Positions 17,100-25,531 of a stretch of DNA of 64,000 nucleotides are shown here, in pieces. The position numbers were made by a program, and so were the translations under genes. The first letter of the stretch is position 1, and each line of letters opens with the position of its first letter. Origin of the DNA: Pseudomonas putida. Its GTDB lineage: Bacteria; Pseudomonadota; Gammaproteobacteria; Pseudomonadales; Pseudomonadaceae. The DNA is taken from the NCBI RefSeq assembly GCF_001976065.1, contig NZ_MNAH01000012.1, forward strand, positions 62,001 through 126,000, in the 5' to 3' direction. Under the pieces are notes generated by a model. The model did not search any database and had not been told where the DNA came from. It worked only from the letters and a program-made list of their open reading frames with translations.

Positions 17100-18914
17100 A
17101 TGCTCATGACTCCAACCCTTCCCCGCAGACCCCGCTGGCGCAGCCTGGCCCTGCTCGCGCTGTGCCTGGCACCCTTGCTGTGGCCGCTGGAGCATCTGGC
17201 CGAGCGTTATTACCGCAGCGAACTGGCGGGGCAGAATCGTCAGACCCTCGATCTCTATGTCGCCAACCTGCTGGGCACCCTGCACCGCTACGAAGTATTG
17301 CCGCAGATCCTCGGCGACCTGCCAGCCTTGCGCGCCGTGCTTGGCGCGCCGGACGATGGCGTAACCCAAGGCAACGCCAACCGCTTGTTGAAAAACATCA
17401 GTACCCAGACTGGCGCTGAAGTCATGTACCTGATGGACACCACGGGCAAGACCCTGGCCGCCTCCAACTGGGACAAGCACGACAGCTTCGTTGGCCGTAA
17501 CTTTGCCTTCCGGCCGTACTTCAGCGAAGCCATGGCGGGTCGACTCGGGCGGTTTTTCGGGCTGGGCACTACCTCTGCCAAACGTGGCTACTTCTTCGCC
17601 GCTGCCGTGCGCGAGGGCGAGAAAATCACCGGTGTGCTGGTGGTCAAGGTCGACCTCGACCACACCGAAAGCCTGTGGGGCAAAACCCCGGAGCAACTGC
17701 TGCTGACCGATCATAACGGCGTGGTCATCCTCACCTCTCGACCGGAATGGCGCTTTCGTTCGACCCGGGAATTGAGCGAAGAAGAACGCAAGGCCATCGC
17801 CGCGATCCAGCCCTACCCCACCCGTGAGCCCAAACCACTGAAGCTCAACCCCAACGCCTGGTTGACCCAGACCCAGGCGATTGCGGAAACCGGCTGGAAC
17901 GTCAGCATCCTCGCCCCGCGCACCCTGATCGATCGCCCCGTGCGCACCGTCGTCGCCATCGGTGGCGCGACGCTCCTGGTGTTGATGCTGTTGCTCGGCC
18001 TGATGATGCAGCGCCGCCGTCATTACCTGGAACGGATCGCCTTCGAAGCCAAGGCCCGGCGCGAACTGGAAGGCCGGGTGGCCGAGCGTACCAGCGATCT
18101 CGAGGGCCTGAACCGACGACTCAAACAGGAAGTGCTGGAACGCGAACAGGCCCAGCAAGAGCTGGTTCGCGCCCAGGACGACCTGGTGCAGGCCGGCAAG
18201 CTGTCGGCCCTGGGCACGATGTCGGCGAGCATCAGCCACGAACTCAACCAACCCTTGGCGGCCATCCGCAGCTACGCCGAAAACGCCGAAGTGTTACTCG
18301 ACCATCAGCGCACCGACGATGCCCGCGGCAACCTCAAGCTGATCAGCGAATTGACCGGCCGCATGGCGTCGATCATTGCCCACCTGCGCGCCTTTGCCCG
18401 GCGCGATCGCCACGCCCCGGAAAGCGTTGCCCTGCAGCCGGCGCTGGACGATGCCCTGGCCTTGTTGGCCAAGCGACGGCGCAGCATGGAAGTCGAGCTG
18501 ATCCGCGACTTGCCCGCCGCCACGTTGTGGGTCGAAGCCGGAGAAACCCGCCTGCGCCAGGTGCTGGGCAACCTGCTGGCCAATGCCCTGGATGCCCTGA
18601 CCGAAAAAGGCCCGCCACGTAAACTCTGGTTGAGTGCCCAATCCACCGCCGAAGGCGTCAACCTGTACATTCGCGACAACGGCCCCGGGTTCTGCCTGGA
18701 GGCCCTCGGCCGCGCCAGCGAGCCCTTCTACACCACCAAGACCCGCACCCAGGGCCTTGGCTTGGGGCTGGCGATCTGCGAGACCCTGATGCGCGCCTTC
18801 GGCGGTGAACTGTCGTTCGCCAACCACAAGGAAGGCGGCGCCCTGATTACCCTGAAACTGCGCGCAGGCGCACCGGGTGTGAGCCTGCAACCGTCCGAGG
18901 ACCGAAGTGCATGA
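17100..18914 (+). CDS. dctB: C4-dicarboxylate sensor histidine kinase DctB
   Basis: This 604-aa membrane sensor kinase has TM1 at about residues 15-33, a periplasmic double-PAS/CHASE-like sensor domain (about 45-275), and TM2 at about 282-302. A coiled-coil linker follows, then a dimerisation/H-box ASISHELNQPLAAIRSYAEN and an HATPase with NLLANALDAL, DNGPGF and GLGLGLAI. It controls C4-dicarboxylate uptake through DctD. The ATG at 17106 is an alternative start. The downstream dctD overlaps by four bases. Placement after rmlC matches the P. aeruginosa order. Confidence 0.9.
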   Translation: MLMTPTLPRRPRWRSLALLALCLAPLLWPLEHLAERYYRSELAGQNRQTLDLYVANLLGTLHRYEVLPQILGDLPALRAVLGAPDDGVTQGNANRLLKNISTQTGAEVMYLMDTTGKTLAASNWDKHDSFVGRNFAFRPYFSEAMAGRLGRFFGLGTTSAKRGYFFAAAVREGEKITGVLVVKVDLDHTESLWGKTPEQLLLTDHNGVVILTSRPEWRFRSTRELSEEERKAIAAIQPYPTREPKPLKLNPNAWLTQTQAIAETGWNVSILAPRTLIDRPVRTVVAIGGATLLVLMLLLGLMMQRRRHYLERIAFEAKARRELEGRVAERTSDLEGLNRRLKQEVLEREQAQQELVRAQDDLVQAGKLSALGTMSASISHELNQPLAAIRSYAENAEVLLDHQRTDDARGNLKLISELTGRMASIIAHLRAFARRDRHAPESVALQPALDDALALLAKRRRSMEVELIRDLPAATLWVEAGETRLRQVLGNLLANALDALTEKGPPRKLWLSAQSTAEGVNLYIRDNGPGFCLEALGRASEPFYTTKTRTQGLGLGLAICETLMRAFGGELSFANHKEGGALITLKLRAGAPGVSLQPSEDRSA

Positions 18915-20305
18915 CCATCGACAACCGCATCCAGGTCGTGTTGATCGACGACGATCCCCATCTGCGCCAGGCCTTGAGCCAGACCCTGGACCTGGCCGGC
19001 CTGAAGATTCTGCCGCTGGCCGAAGCCAAGGGCCTGGCGGCGCAACTGGAGCGCGACTGGCCGGGCGTGGTCGTCAGCGATATCCGCATGCCAGGCATGG
19101 ATGGCATCGAACTGCTGACCGAACTCCACGCCCAGGACCCGGAACTGCCGGTGCTGCTGATCACCGGCCACGGCGACGTGCCGCTGGCGGTGCAAGCCAT
19201 GCGCGCCGGGGCCTATGATTTCCTGGAAAAACCCTTCGCCAGCGACGCCCTGCTCGACAGCGTACGCCGCGCCCTGGCCTTGCGCCGACTGGTGCTGGAC
19301 AACCGCAGCCTGCGCCTGGCCCTTAGCGATCGCAATGAACTGAGCACTCGCCTGGTCGGGCAATCGCCCTCGATGCTGCGCCTGCGCGAGCAAATCGGCG
19401 CCTTGGCGGCGACCCGGGCGGACGTGCTGATCCTCGGTGAGACCGGGGCCGGCAAAGAAGTGGTGGCACGCGCGCTGCACGACCTGTCGAGTCGGCGCAA
19501 TGGACCGTTCGTGGCGATCAATGCCGGGGCGCTGGCGGAGTCGGTGGTCGAAAGCGAATTGTTCGGCCATGAGCCCGGCGCATTCACGGGCGCGCAGAAA
19601 CGCCGCATCGGCAAGTTCGAATTTGCCAACGGCGGCACGCTGTTTCTCGATGAGATCGAAAGCATGAGCCTGGACGTCCAGGTGAAACTGCTGCGCTTGC
19701 TCCAGGAACGCGTGGTCGAACGCCTGGGCGGTAATCAGTTGATCCCGCTGGACATCCGCATCATCGCCGCCACCAAGGAAGACCTGCGTCAGGCCGCCGA
19801 TCAGGGCCGGTTCCGCGCCGACTTGTACTATCGCCTGAACGTCGCGCCATTGCGCATTCCGCCACTGCGCGAGCGCGGTGAAGATGCGCTGATGCTGTTC
19901 CAGCATTTCGCCGATGAAGCCAGTGCCCGCCACGGCTTGCCACCCCACGAACTGCAGCCCGGACAACGCGCCCTGCTGTTGCGCCACAGCTGGCCCGGCA
20001 ACGTGCGCGAGCTGCAAAATGCGGCCGAACGCTTCGCCCTGGGCCTGGAACTGGCGCTGGACAACAACGAGGTGCAAGGCTCGGGTGGCACGACGGTAGA
20101 CATGGTCAGCGGCGGCTTGAGCGAGCAGGTGGAAAACTTCGAAAAAACCCTGATTGCCGCCGAACTGGCCCGCTCGCACAGCTCGGTGCGCAGTGTCGCC
20201 GAGGCGCTTGGTATCCCGCGCAAGACCTTGCACGACAAATTGCGCAAGCACGGCCTGAGCTTTGCCGACAGCGGCACCTCCGCCCATGGCGACGACCTCG
20301 ATTGA
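18911..20305 (+). CDS. dctD: Sigma-54-dependent response regulator DctD
   Basis: This 464-aa NtrC-type activator has a receiver domain (1-120) with a phospho-Asp in VVSDIRMPGMDG, and an AAA+ domain with Walker A GETGAGKE. It also has the sigma-54 contact loop GAFTGA, Walker B GTLFLDEIE, and a C-terminal Fis-type HTH (SVAEALGIPRKTLHDKL). Start and stop overlap dctB as ATGA. Targets would be dicarboxylate transporter promoters, none of which lie in this window. Confidence 0.94.
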   Translation: MTIDNRIQVVLIDDDPHLRQALSQTLDLAGLKILPLAEAKGLAAQLERDWPGVVVSDIRMPGMDGIELLTELHAQDPELPVLLITGHGDVPLAVQAMRAGAYDFLEKPFASDALLDSVRRALALRRLVLDNRSLRLALSDRNELSTRLVGQSPSMLRLREQIGALAATRADVLILGETGAGKEVVARALHDLSSRRNGPFVAINAGALAESVVESELFGHEPGAFTGAQKRRIGKFEFANGGTLFLDEIESMSLDVQVKLLRLLQERVVERLGGNQLIPLDIRIIAATKEDLRQAADQGRFRADLYYRLNVAPLRIPPLRERGEDALMLFQHFADEASARHGLPPHELQPGQRALLLRHSWPGNVRELQNAAERFALGLELALDNNEVQGSGGTTVDMVSGGLSEQVENFEKTLIAAELARSHSSVRSVAEALGIPRKTLHDKLRKHGLSFADSGTSAHGDDLD

Positions 20306-20345
20306 GCCGCCGCCCACTCGTCCACTTCAAACAAGAGGCCCCTGA

Positions 20346-20801
20346 ATGAGCCGCGACAGTCGTCAACTGGAATCCGTCCTCCACCACGACATTCCCCTCA
20401 CCCGGGACATGGGGCTGAAGGTGCTCGACTGGCACGATCAGCAACTGCGCCTGTATTTGCCGCTGGATGCCAACGTCAACCACAAGAGCACCATGTTCGG
20501 CGGCAGCCTGTATTGCGGCGCGGTACTGGCCGGTTGGGGCTGGCTGCATCTACGCCTGAAAGAAGAAGGAATAACCGATGGGCACATCGTTATCCAGGAA
20601 GGGCAGATCAACTACCCGCTGCCGGTGACCGGCGACGCACACGCCATTTGCCAGGCACCGAGTGCAGTGGTGTGGAAGAAGTTTCTGGCGATGTATCAGC
20701 GGTACGGACGGGCGCGGTTGGTCCTGCATACGCGGGTGGTCAATGCGGGTAGCGATGAAGATGCGGTGAAGTTCGCCGGGCAGTATGTGCTGCACCGCTG
20801 A
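20346..20801 (+). CDS. Hotdog-fold thioesterase (YiiD C-terminal type)
   Basis: This 151-aa protein has the hotdog pattern of the YiiD_C family (VNHKSTMFGGSLYCGAVLAGWG, a helix with a small-residue-rich turn, then YPLPVTGDAHAICQ). It is cytoplasmic and probably hydrolyses an acyl-CoA or acyl-ACP. The substrate is unknown. It lies 40 bp after dctD, so may be co-transcribed. A single REP follows. Confidence 0.85.
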   Translation: MSRDSRQLESVLHHDIPLTRDMGLKVLDWHDQQLRLYLPLDANVNHKSTMFGGSLYCGAVLAGWGWLHLRLKEEGITDGHIVIQEGQINYPLPVTGDAHAICQAPSAVVWKKFLAMYQRYGRARLVLHTRVVNAGSDEDAVKFAGQYVLHR

Positions 20802-20834
20802 AGCGCCGATCCATACGACGCGGTGTGTCTGACA

Positions 20835-20875
20835 TACCGCGTTGCATGGTCCGCCAGCAAGCCGGCTCCTACGGG
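20835..20875. repeat. Single REP-like element
   Basis: GCCAGCAAGCCGGCTCCTAC lies in the short gap between the convergent thioesterase and cysQ genes. It is a lone copy of the TAGGAGC-type REP. Confidence 0.6.
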
Positions 20876-21696
20876 TTAGCCAACGCCAACAACTGTTCTC
20901 GCCACGCCGCCTTGGCCGGCAATGCCAGGAAAAATTCGTTCAGCAGCGATTCTCGCGCCGGGTAACAAAATGGCGCGCCCTGCAAATCCAGCACCTCGCC
21001 ACCCGCGCCTTCCAGCACGCCTTGGGCCGCCGCCGTGTCCCACTGCGAAGTCGGCGCCAGGCGCGGATAACAATCCGCCGCCCCCTCGGCCAACAGGCAG
21101 AACTTCAGAGAGCTGCCGATATTGGCCAGCTCCAGTTCACCCAGGCTGGCGCTCAACCCTGCCAATAAGCGTTCCTGCTCTGGACTGGAGTGGCGACGAC
21201 TGGCAACCACGGTGAACGATTGGCCGGGGGCCAGGACATCACGCACCTGAATCGACACGGGCGTCCCCCCTTGATCCCCGCGCCACGCGCCGAACCCGGC
21301 ACCGCCCACGTAGAAACGGCCGTTCGTCGGCATCGACACCACGCCAAATACCACGCGCCCCTGCTCGATCAGCGCGATGTTGACGGTGAACTCTTCGCTG
21401 CCGGAAATGAACTCCTTGGTGCCGTCCAGCGGGTCCACCAGCCACCAACGCTGCCATCCGGCGCGCACGCTCTGGGGGATGTTGGCGTCTTCCTCGGACA
21501 GCACCGGGATGCTCGGATCAAGCGCCGTCAGCCCGGCCAGGATCAGATGATGAGCGGCCAGGTCGGCGGCCGTCACAGGTGAATCATCGGCCTTGGCGGT
21601 GACCGCCGTGCCGGTGCGCCAGAACGGCAGGATCGCTTCGCCGGCCTGCAGTGCGAGCTCGATCACCGGCGCCATCAACGGATGGGGAAAATTCAT
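20869..21696 (-). CDS. cysQ: 3'(2'),5'-bisphosphate nucleotidase
   Basis: This 275-aa inositol-monophosphatase-fold enzyme removes the 3' phosphate of PAP (and PAPS), recycling the by-product of sulfate assimilation. Metal-binding motifs are EEDANI, VDPLDGTKEFI and WDTAAAQGVLEGAGG. The start overlaps the nudE stop by four bases, so the two are co-translated. Confidence 0.95.
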   Translation of the reverse strand: MNFPHPLMAPVIELALQAGEAILPFWRTGTAVTAKADDSPVTAADLAAHHLILAGLTALDPSIPVLSEEDANIPQSVRAGWQRWWLVDPLDGTKEFISGSEEFTVNIALIEQGRVVFGVVSMPTNGRFYVGGAGFGAWRGDQGGTPVSIQVRDVLAPGQSFTVVASRRHSSPEQERLLAGLSASLGELELANIGSSLKFCLLAEGAADCYPRLAPTSQWDTAAAQGVLEGAGGEVLDLQGAPFCYPARESLLNEFFLALPAKAAWREQLLALANP

Positions 21697-22259
21697 GGCT
21701 GGAACACTCCGCGCTGGGTCAGCAGGTCACGGGCCAGGTACAAGGCGGCCAAGGCCCGGCCTTCGGTGAATTTCGGGTTCTGCGCCAGCGCCGACAACTC
21801 GCGCAGATTGACCTTGTCCATGCCCATCGGCTCTGGCTCGTCACCTTCCAGGCGTTCTTCGTACAGGTCAGTGGCCAGCACCACCTGGATTTTCTGGCTC
21901 ATGTAACCGGGGGACAACGACAGCTCAGTCAGATGCTCTAGCTGTCGCGCGCCAAAACCGGCCTCTTCCTTGAGCTCGCGTTCTGCTGCCGCCAAAACAT
22001 CCTCGCCCGGCTCGATCAGACCTTTGGGCAGCGACAATTCGTACGCATCGGTGCCGCCGCAATACTCTTCGACCAGGACGGCATGGTCCGCATCGAGCAT
22101 CGCCACAATCATCACTGCGCCATAGCCCGCGCCCTTGCCGACCAACCGTTCATAGGTGCGCTCCACGCCATTGGAAAAACGCAACTTCAGCTCCTCGACA
22201 CAGAACAAACGGCTGGTGGCGACAATTTCGCGGGCGAGGACGGTAGGTTTCTGGCGCAT
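21693..22259 (-). CDS. nudE: ADP compounds hydrolase NudE
   Basis: This 188-aa Nudix hydrolase cleaves ADP-ribose, Ap3A and NADH-type ADP compounds. The Nudix box is intact (GLIEPGEDVLAAAERELKEEAG, with the REL-EE-G metal ligands). It is transcribed with cysQ and diverges from yrfG, the same arrangement as in other gamma-proteobacteria. Confidence 0.94.
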   Translation of the reverse strand: MRQKPTVLAREIVATSRLFCVEELKLRFSNGVERTYERLVGKGAGYGAVMIVAMLDADHAVLVEEYCGGTDAYELSLPKGLIEPGEDVLAAAERELKEEAGFGARQLEHLTELSLSPGYMSQKIQVVLATDLYEERLEGDEPEPMGMDKVNLRELSALAQNPKFTEGRALAALYLARDLLTQRGVFQP

Positions 22260-22348
22260 GAGCGGCTCCTGGACGATAGCGGGTTACTATACCCGGCCTA
22301 TCCTGATTGTTGTTTCCGGATACCTTTTTTACCGCTGGAGAAGTTTTT

Positions 22349-23011
22349 ATGTCCCTGCTGCCCTGGCGCGATATCGATACCGTTCTGCTGGACATGGACG
22401 GTACGCTGCTGGACCTGCACTTCGACAACCATTTCTGGCTGGAGCACCTGCCCGAGCGCTATGCCCAATGGCACGGAGTGAGCCGGGCCATGGCCGATAT
22501 GGAGCTGCAGCCCCTGTTTGAACGCAATGCCGGTCAACTGCAGTGGTATTGCCTGGATTTCTGGAGTGCCGAACTGAAACTGCCCGTGCGTGAGCTGAAA
22601 CTGGAAACCGCCCATCTGATCGCCCTGCGCCCGGATGCGGACACCTTTCTGGCAGCGATCAAGCGTGCAGGCAAGCGCGTAGTGCTGATCACCAATGCGC
22701 ACCGCGATTCGCTGTCATTGAAGCTGGAAAGAATCGAACTGGCACCCTATTTCGAGCGTTTGATCAGCTCTCATGATTACGGTTTTCCCAAGGAAAACCC
22801 GCAGTTCTGGGATGCCTTGCAAGCCGACATCGACTTCGACCCGGCACGCAGCCTGTTCATTGACGACACCTTGCCGATCCTGCGCAGTGCGCGGGATTTT
22901 GGTGTCAGGCATTTGCTGGCGGTGAAAGAGCCGGACAGCCGCAAAGGACCCAAGGACACGGCGGAGTTTGCGGCGGTCGGGGATTATCGGGATTTGATCG
23001 CAGGGCTATAG
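22349..23011 (+). CDS. yrfG: GMP/IMP 5'-nucleotidase YrfG (HAD family)
   Basis: This 220-aa HAD-superfamily hydrolase has motif I DMDGTLLDL, motif II LITNAH, the motif III lysine in GFPKENPQFW, and motif IV FIDDTLPIL. The start at 22349 follows GGAGAAG; the longer frame from 22307 adds a non-conserved 14-codon extension. E. coli YrfG dephosphorylates GMP and IMP. It diverges from nudE. Confidence 0.9.
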   Translation: MSLLPWRDIDTVLLDMDGTLLDLHFDNHFWLEHLPERYAQWHGVSRAMADMELQPLFERNAGQLQWYCLDFWSAELKLPVRELKLETAHLIALRPDADTFLAAIKRAGKRVVLITNAHRDSLSLKLERIELAPYFERLISSHDYGFPKENPQFWDALQADIDFDPARSLFIDDTLPILRSARDFGVRHLLAVKEPDSRKGPKDTAEFAAVGDYRDLIAGL

Positions 23012-23024
23012 ACCGCGGCGCCTG

Positions 23025-23119
23025 CATCGCGAGCAGGCCCGCTCCCACATTGGATCTGCGTCGTGCACACATGCTGTGTTCACCACAAATCAAATGTGGG
23101 AGCGAGCCTGCTCGCGATG
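23025..23119. repeat. REP pair (BIME)
   Basis: ATCGCGAGCAGGCCCGCTCCCACAT at 23025 is matched in inverted orientation by ATGTGGGAGCGAGCCTGCTCGCGAT ending at 23119. It fills the gap between the convergent yrfG and LysM genes. Confidence 0.9.
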
Positions 23120-23132
23120 GCGGTCCTGAATA

Positions 23133-23582
23133 TTACTCAGGAATCCGCAACGACTGCCCCGGATAGATTTTGTTCATATCCTTGAGCATCGGTTTGTTGG
23201 CCTCGAAGATTTTGTTGTACAGGTTGGCATCGCCATACACGCGCAGGGAAATGGCGCTCAAGGTGTCGCCCTTCTCGACCACGACAAACTTCGCGGCCAC
23301 GACCACAGGTCCGGTAACGGTGATCTCGTCTTCAACACCGCTGACACCTGCCACATTACCCAGGGCCAGGAGGATTTTCTCCTTCTCTTCCTGCGTATTC
23401 GCTTCGCCGCTGGCGATCACCTTATCGCCCTCGACCTTGACCTGAATCTTGGAAGTGTCGATCCCCGTCAACGCACTCTGCACATGCTTGGTCAACGCCT
23501 CGCTGTTGGCTTCGGCCTTGTCCGGCGTCAATGCGTCGAGGATTTTTTCACCGGCTTCTTTTAGAAAACTGAACAGGCTCAT
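23133..23582 (-). CDS. BON-LysM protein (Kbp/YgaU-like)
   Basis: This 149-aa protein has an N-terminal helix, a BON domain (about 25-90, GIDTSKIQVKVEGDKVIASG) and a C-terminal LysM domain (about 95-148, FVVVEKGDTLSAISLRVYG to YPGQSLRIPE). It matches the architecture of E. coli YgaU/Kbp, a cytoplasmic potassium-binding protein. The start at 23582 has AAGGAGAG upstream; the long frame to 24113 is a shadow of the LysR gene. It is monocistronic. Confidence 0.9.
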   Translation of the reverse strand: MSLFSFLKEAGEKILDALTPDKAEANSEALTKHVQSALTGIDTSKIQVKVEGDKVIASGEANTQEEKEKILLALGNVAGVSGVEDEITVTGPVVVAAKFVVVEKGDTLSAISLRVYGDANLYNKIFEANKPMLKDMNKIYPGQSLRIPE

Positions 23583-23711
23583 CGTTTCGCTCTCCTTGGG
23601 TTTCGGGGTCCAGACGCAAAAGCCTAGACCACGGCCGACATTTGCCAATCCAGGCCGACCAATGACCCCGCTTGCGATAGAATCCACACCTTCCCGACCC
23701 CAGGAGCGAAG

Positions 23712-24599
23712 ATGGACATCAAGCAGCTGAAATTCCTCATCGCTCTGGACGAAACCCGCCATTTCGGCCAGGCCGCCGCACGCTGCCACATTACCCAGCC
23801 GACCCTCTCCATGCGCCTGCGCAGCCTCGAAGAAGAACTCGATCTGCCGCTGGTCAATCGTGGCCAGCGTTTCGAAGGCTTCACCGCACCCGGCGAGAGA
23901 GTCCTGGCCTGGGCGCGCACCGTTCTGGCAGCCTACGATGGCCTGTACGCCGAGGCGGCCGCCTGTCGCGGCAATCTGGTTGGCACCTTGCGCCTGGGCG
24001 TGGTGCCGCTGTCGAGCTTCGATCCCTTGCCGCTGCTGCAACGCCTGCACGCGGAGCACCCGAACCTGCGCTTCGAACTCTCGGCGCTGAGTTCCGAGCA
24101 AATCCTCGAACAACTGGCGAACAATCGCCTGGATCTCGGTGTGTCATACCTAGAACGCCTGGATGCCGAGCGCTTCGACTCCCTGGCCTTCAGTGAAACC
24201 CGCATGGGCCTGCTCTACGATCAGCGATTCTTTACCTTCGGCGAAGCCCCCCTGAGCTGGGAGTCGTTGATCGAGTTGCCGCTGGGCATGCTCAGCAGCG
24301 GCATGCACTTTCGCCAGTCCATCGACCACAACTTCCACAGCCGCGGCCTCAACCCGCAGCCTTTGTTGCAAACCGATGCCGTCCATCAACTGTTACAAGC
24401 TGTGCACGGTGGCTTGTGTTGCGCGGTGATGCCGTTGGACGGAGGCCTGGAAGAACTGACCGATCATTTGCGTCTGCAACCGATCGAAAACGCCCAGACC
24501 CTCAGCCGGCTGGGACTGATCATGCGCCGAAGCGCGCCACGCTCAGCCTTGGCGGAAGCCTGTTTTGCGATTTATCAACAATCGCTGAACGGGCTTTGA
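23712..24599 (+). CDS. LysR-family transcriptional regulator
   Basis: This 295-aa regulator has an N-terminal winged HTH (FLIALDETRHFGQAAARCHITQPTLSMRL) and a C-terminal periplasmic-binding-protein-like effector domain. It resembles OxyR-type sequences in its HTH, but the conserved redox cysteine pair of OxyR is not evident (only two adjacent cysteines, GGLCCAVM, are near residue 237). It precedes fdhD-ydeP on the same strand and may regulate them. Confidence 0.88.
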   Translation: MDIKQLKFLIALDETRHFGQAAARCHITQPTLSMRLRSLEEELDLPLVNRGQRFEGFTAPGERVLAWARTVLAAYDGLYAEAAACRGNLVGTLRLGVVPLSSFDPLPLLQRLHAEHPNLRFELSALSSEQILEQLANNRLDLGVSYLERLDAERFDSLAFSETRMGLLYDQRFFTFGEAPLSWESLIELPLGMLSSGMHFRQSIDHNFHSRGLNPQPLLQTDAVHQLLQAVHGGLCCAVMPLDGGLEELTDHLRLQPIENAQTLSRLGLIMRRSAPRSALAEACFAIYQQSLNGL

Positions 24600-24691
24600 T
24601 CGACGGCATCTATCGGCAGATCAGAAATAGCGATTAGACGCGACCAGTTGCCACGCCTAGTCTTAAGACTGATCAAACCCTCGGTGATGCC

Positions 24692-25531
24692 ATGAACGCC
24701 AAGCGCCCAGCCTGCGCGGCGCCTGCCCTCGAAACGCCCGCGCCCGCCGCCAGCCAGACATACAGCTACAGCAACCTTGAGCACTCGGAATCCGCCAGCA
24801 CCGCGCTGGCCGAGGAAGTCGCGCTAGCCATTGCCTTCAATGGCATCAGCCAGGCGGTGATGCTGGTCACGCCCACGGACCTGGAAGACTTCATCGTCGG
24901 CTTCAGCCTGGGCAGCGGCATCATCCAGGACGCCTCGGACATCTATGACCTGCAACTCAGCGGCTCTGGCTCGGCTCAGTACGCGCAAGTGACCATCGCC
25001 AATCGTGCGTTCTGGAACCTCAAGCAACAGCGACGGCAACTGGCCGGTACCAGCGGATGCGGGCTCTGCGGCGTGGAAGCGGTCGAGCAGGCATTGCCCG
25101 AGCTCGAGGTGTTGCCCGGCGCGCCCCTGCCCCCGGCCGAATGGCTGGACGGCCTGCGCCAGCGCATCGGCGCGTTCCAGCCACTTGGCCAGCACTGCGG
25201 GGCGGTGCACGCGGCCGTGTTCATGAACGACCAGGGCGAACTGTTGCTGGGCCGAGAAGACATCGGCCGGCATAACGCCCTCGACAAATTGATCGGCGGC
25301 TTGATCCGGCAACACATTCCAACGGCGGGCGGGCTGGCGATTGTCACCAGTCGCTGCAGCCTCGAATTGATCCAGAAAGTCTTGCGCGCCGGCATCCAGA
25401 CCCTGGTCAGCCTGTCGTCGCCAACGGGCCTCGCCGTGCAATGGGCCCGTCGCCACAACCTCAACCTCATCCATCTGCCACAAAAGAATGCGCCGCGGGT
25501 CTACAGCCCAGCGTTGGAGATCCAAGCGTGA
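24692..25531 (+). CDS. fdhD: Formate dehydrogenase accessory sulfurtransferase FdhD
   Basis: This 279-aa FdhD homologue carries the CGLCG motif (TSGCGLCGVEAVEQ), whose cysteines pass sulfur from IscS to the molybdenum cofactor of formate dehydrogenases. Other family motifs are FSLGSGII and GREDIGRHNALDK. Its stop overlaps the start of the downstream molybdo-oxidoreductase (GTGA), so the two are coupled. Confidence 0.93.
   Translation: MNAKRPACAAPALETPAPAASQTYSYSNLEHSESASTALAEEVALAIAFNGISQAVMLVTPTDLEDFIVGFSLGSGIIQDASDIYDLQLSGSGSAQYAQVTIANRAFWNLKQQRRQLAGTSGCGLCGVEAVEQALPELEVLPGAPLPPAEWLDGLRQRIGAFQPLGQHCGAVHAAVFMNDQGELLLGREDIGRHNALDKLIGGLIRQHIPTAGGLAIVTSRCSLELIQKVLRAGIQTLVSLSSPTGLAVQWARRHNLNLIHLPQKNAPRVYSPALEIQA

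Noticed and set aside
18728..20317. A 529-codon minus-strand ORF opposite dctB/dctD
   Set aside because: It spans two real genes on the other strand and shows no motif.
23712..24599. Naming the LysR gene oxyR
   Set aside because: The HTH is similar, but the redox cysteine pair expected of OxyR is not evident and the gene sits by fdhD instead of oxidative-stress genes.
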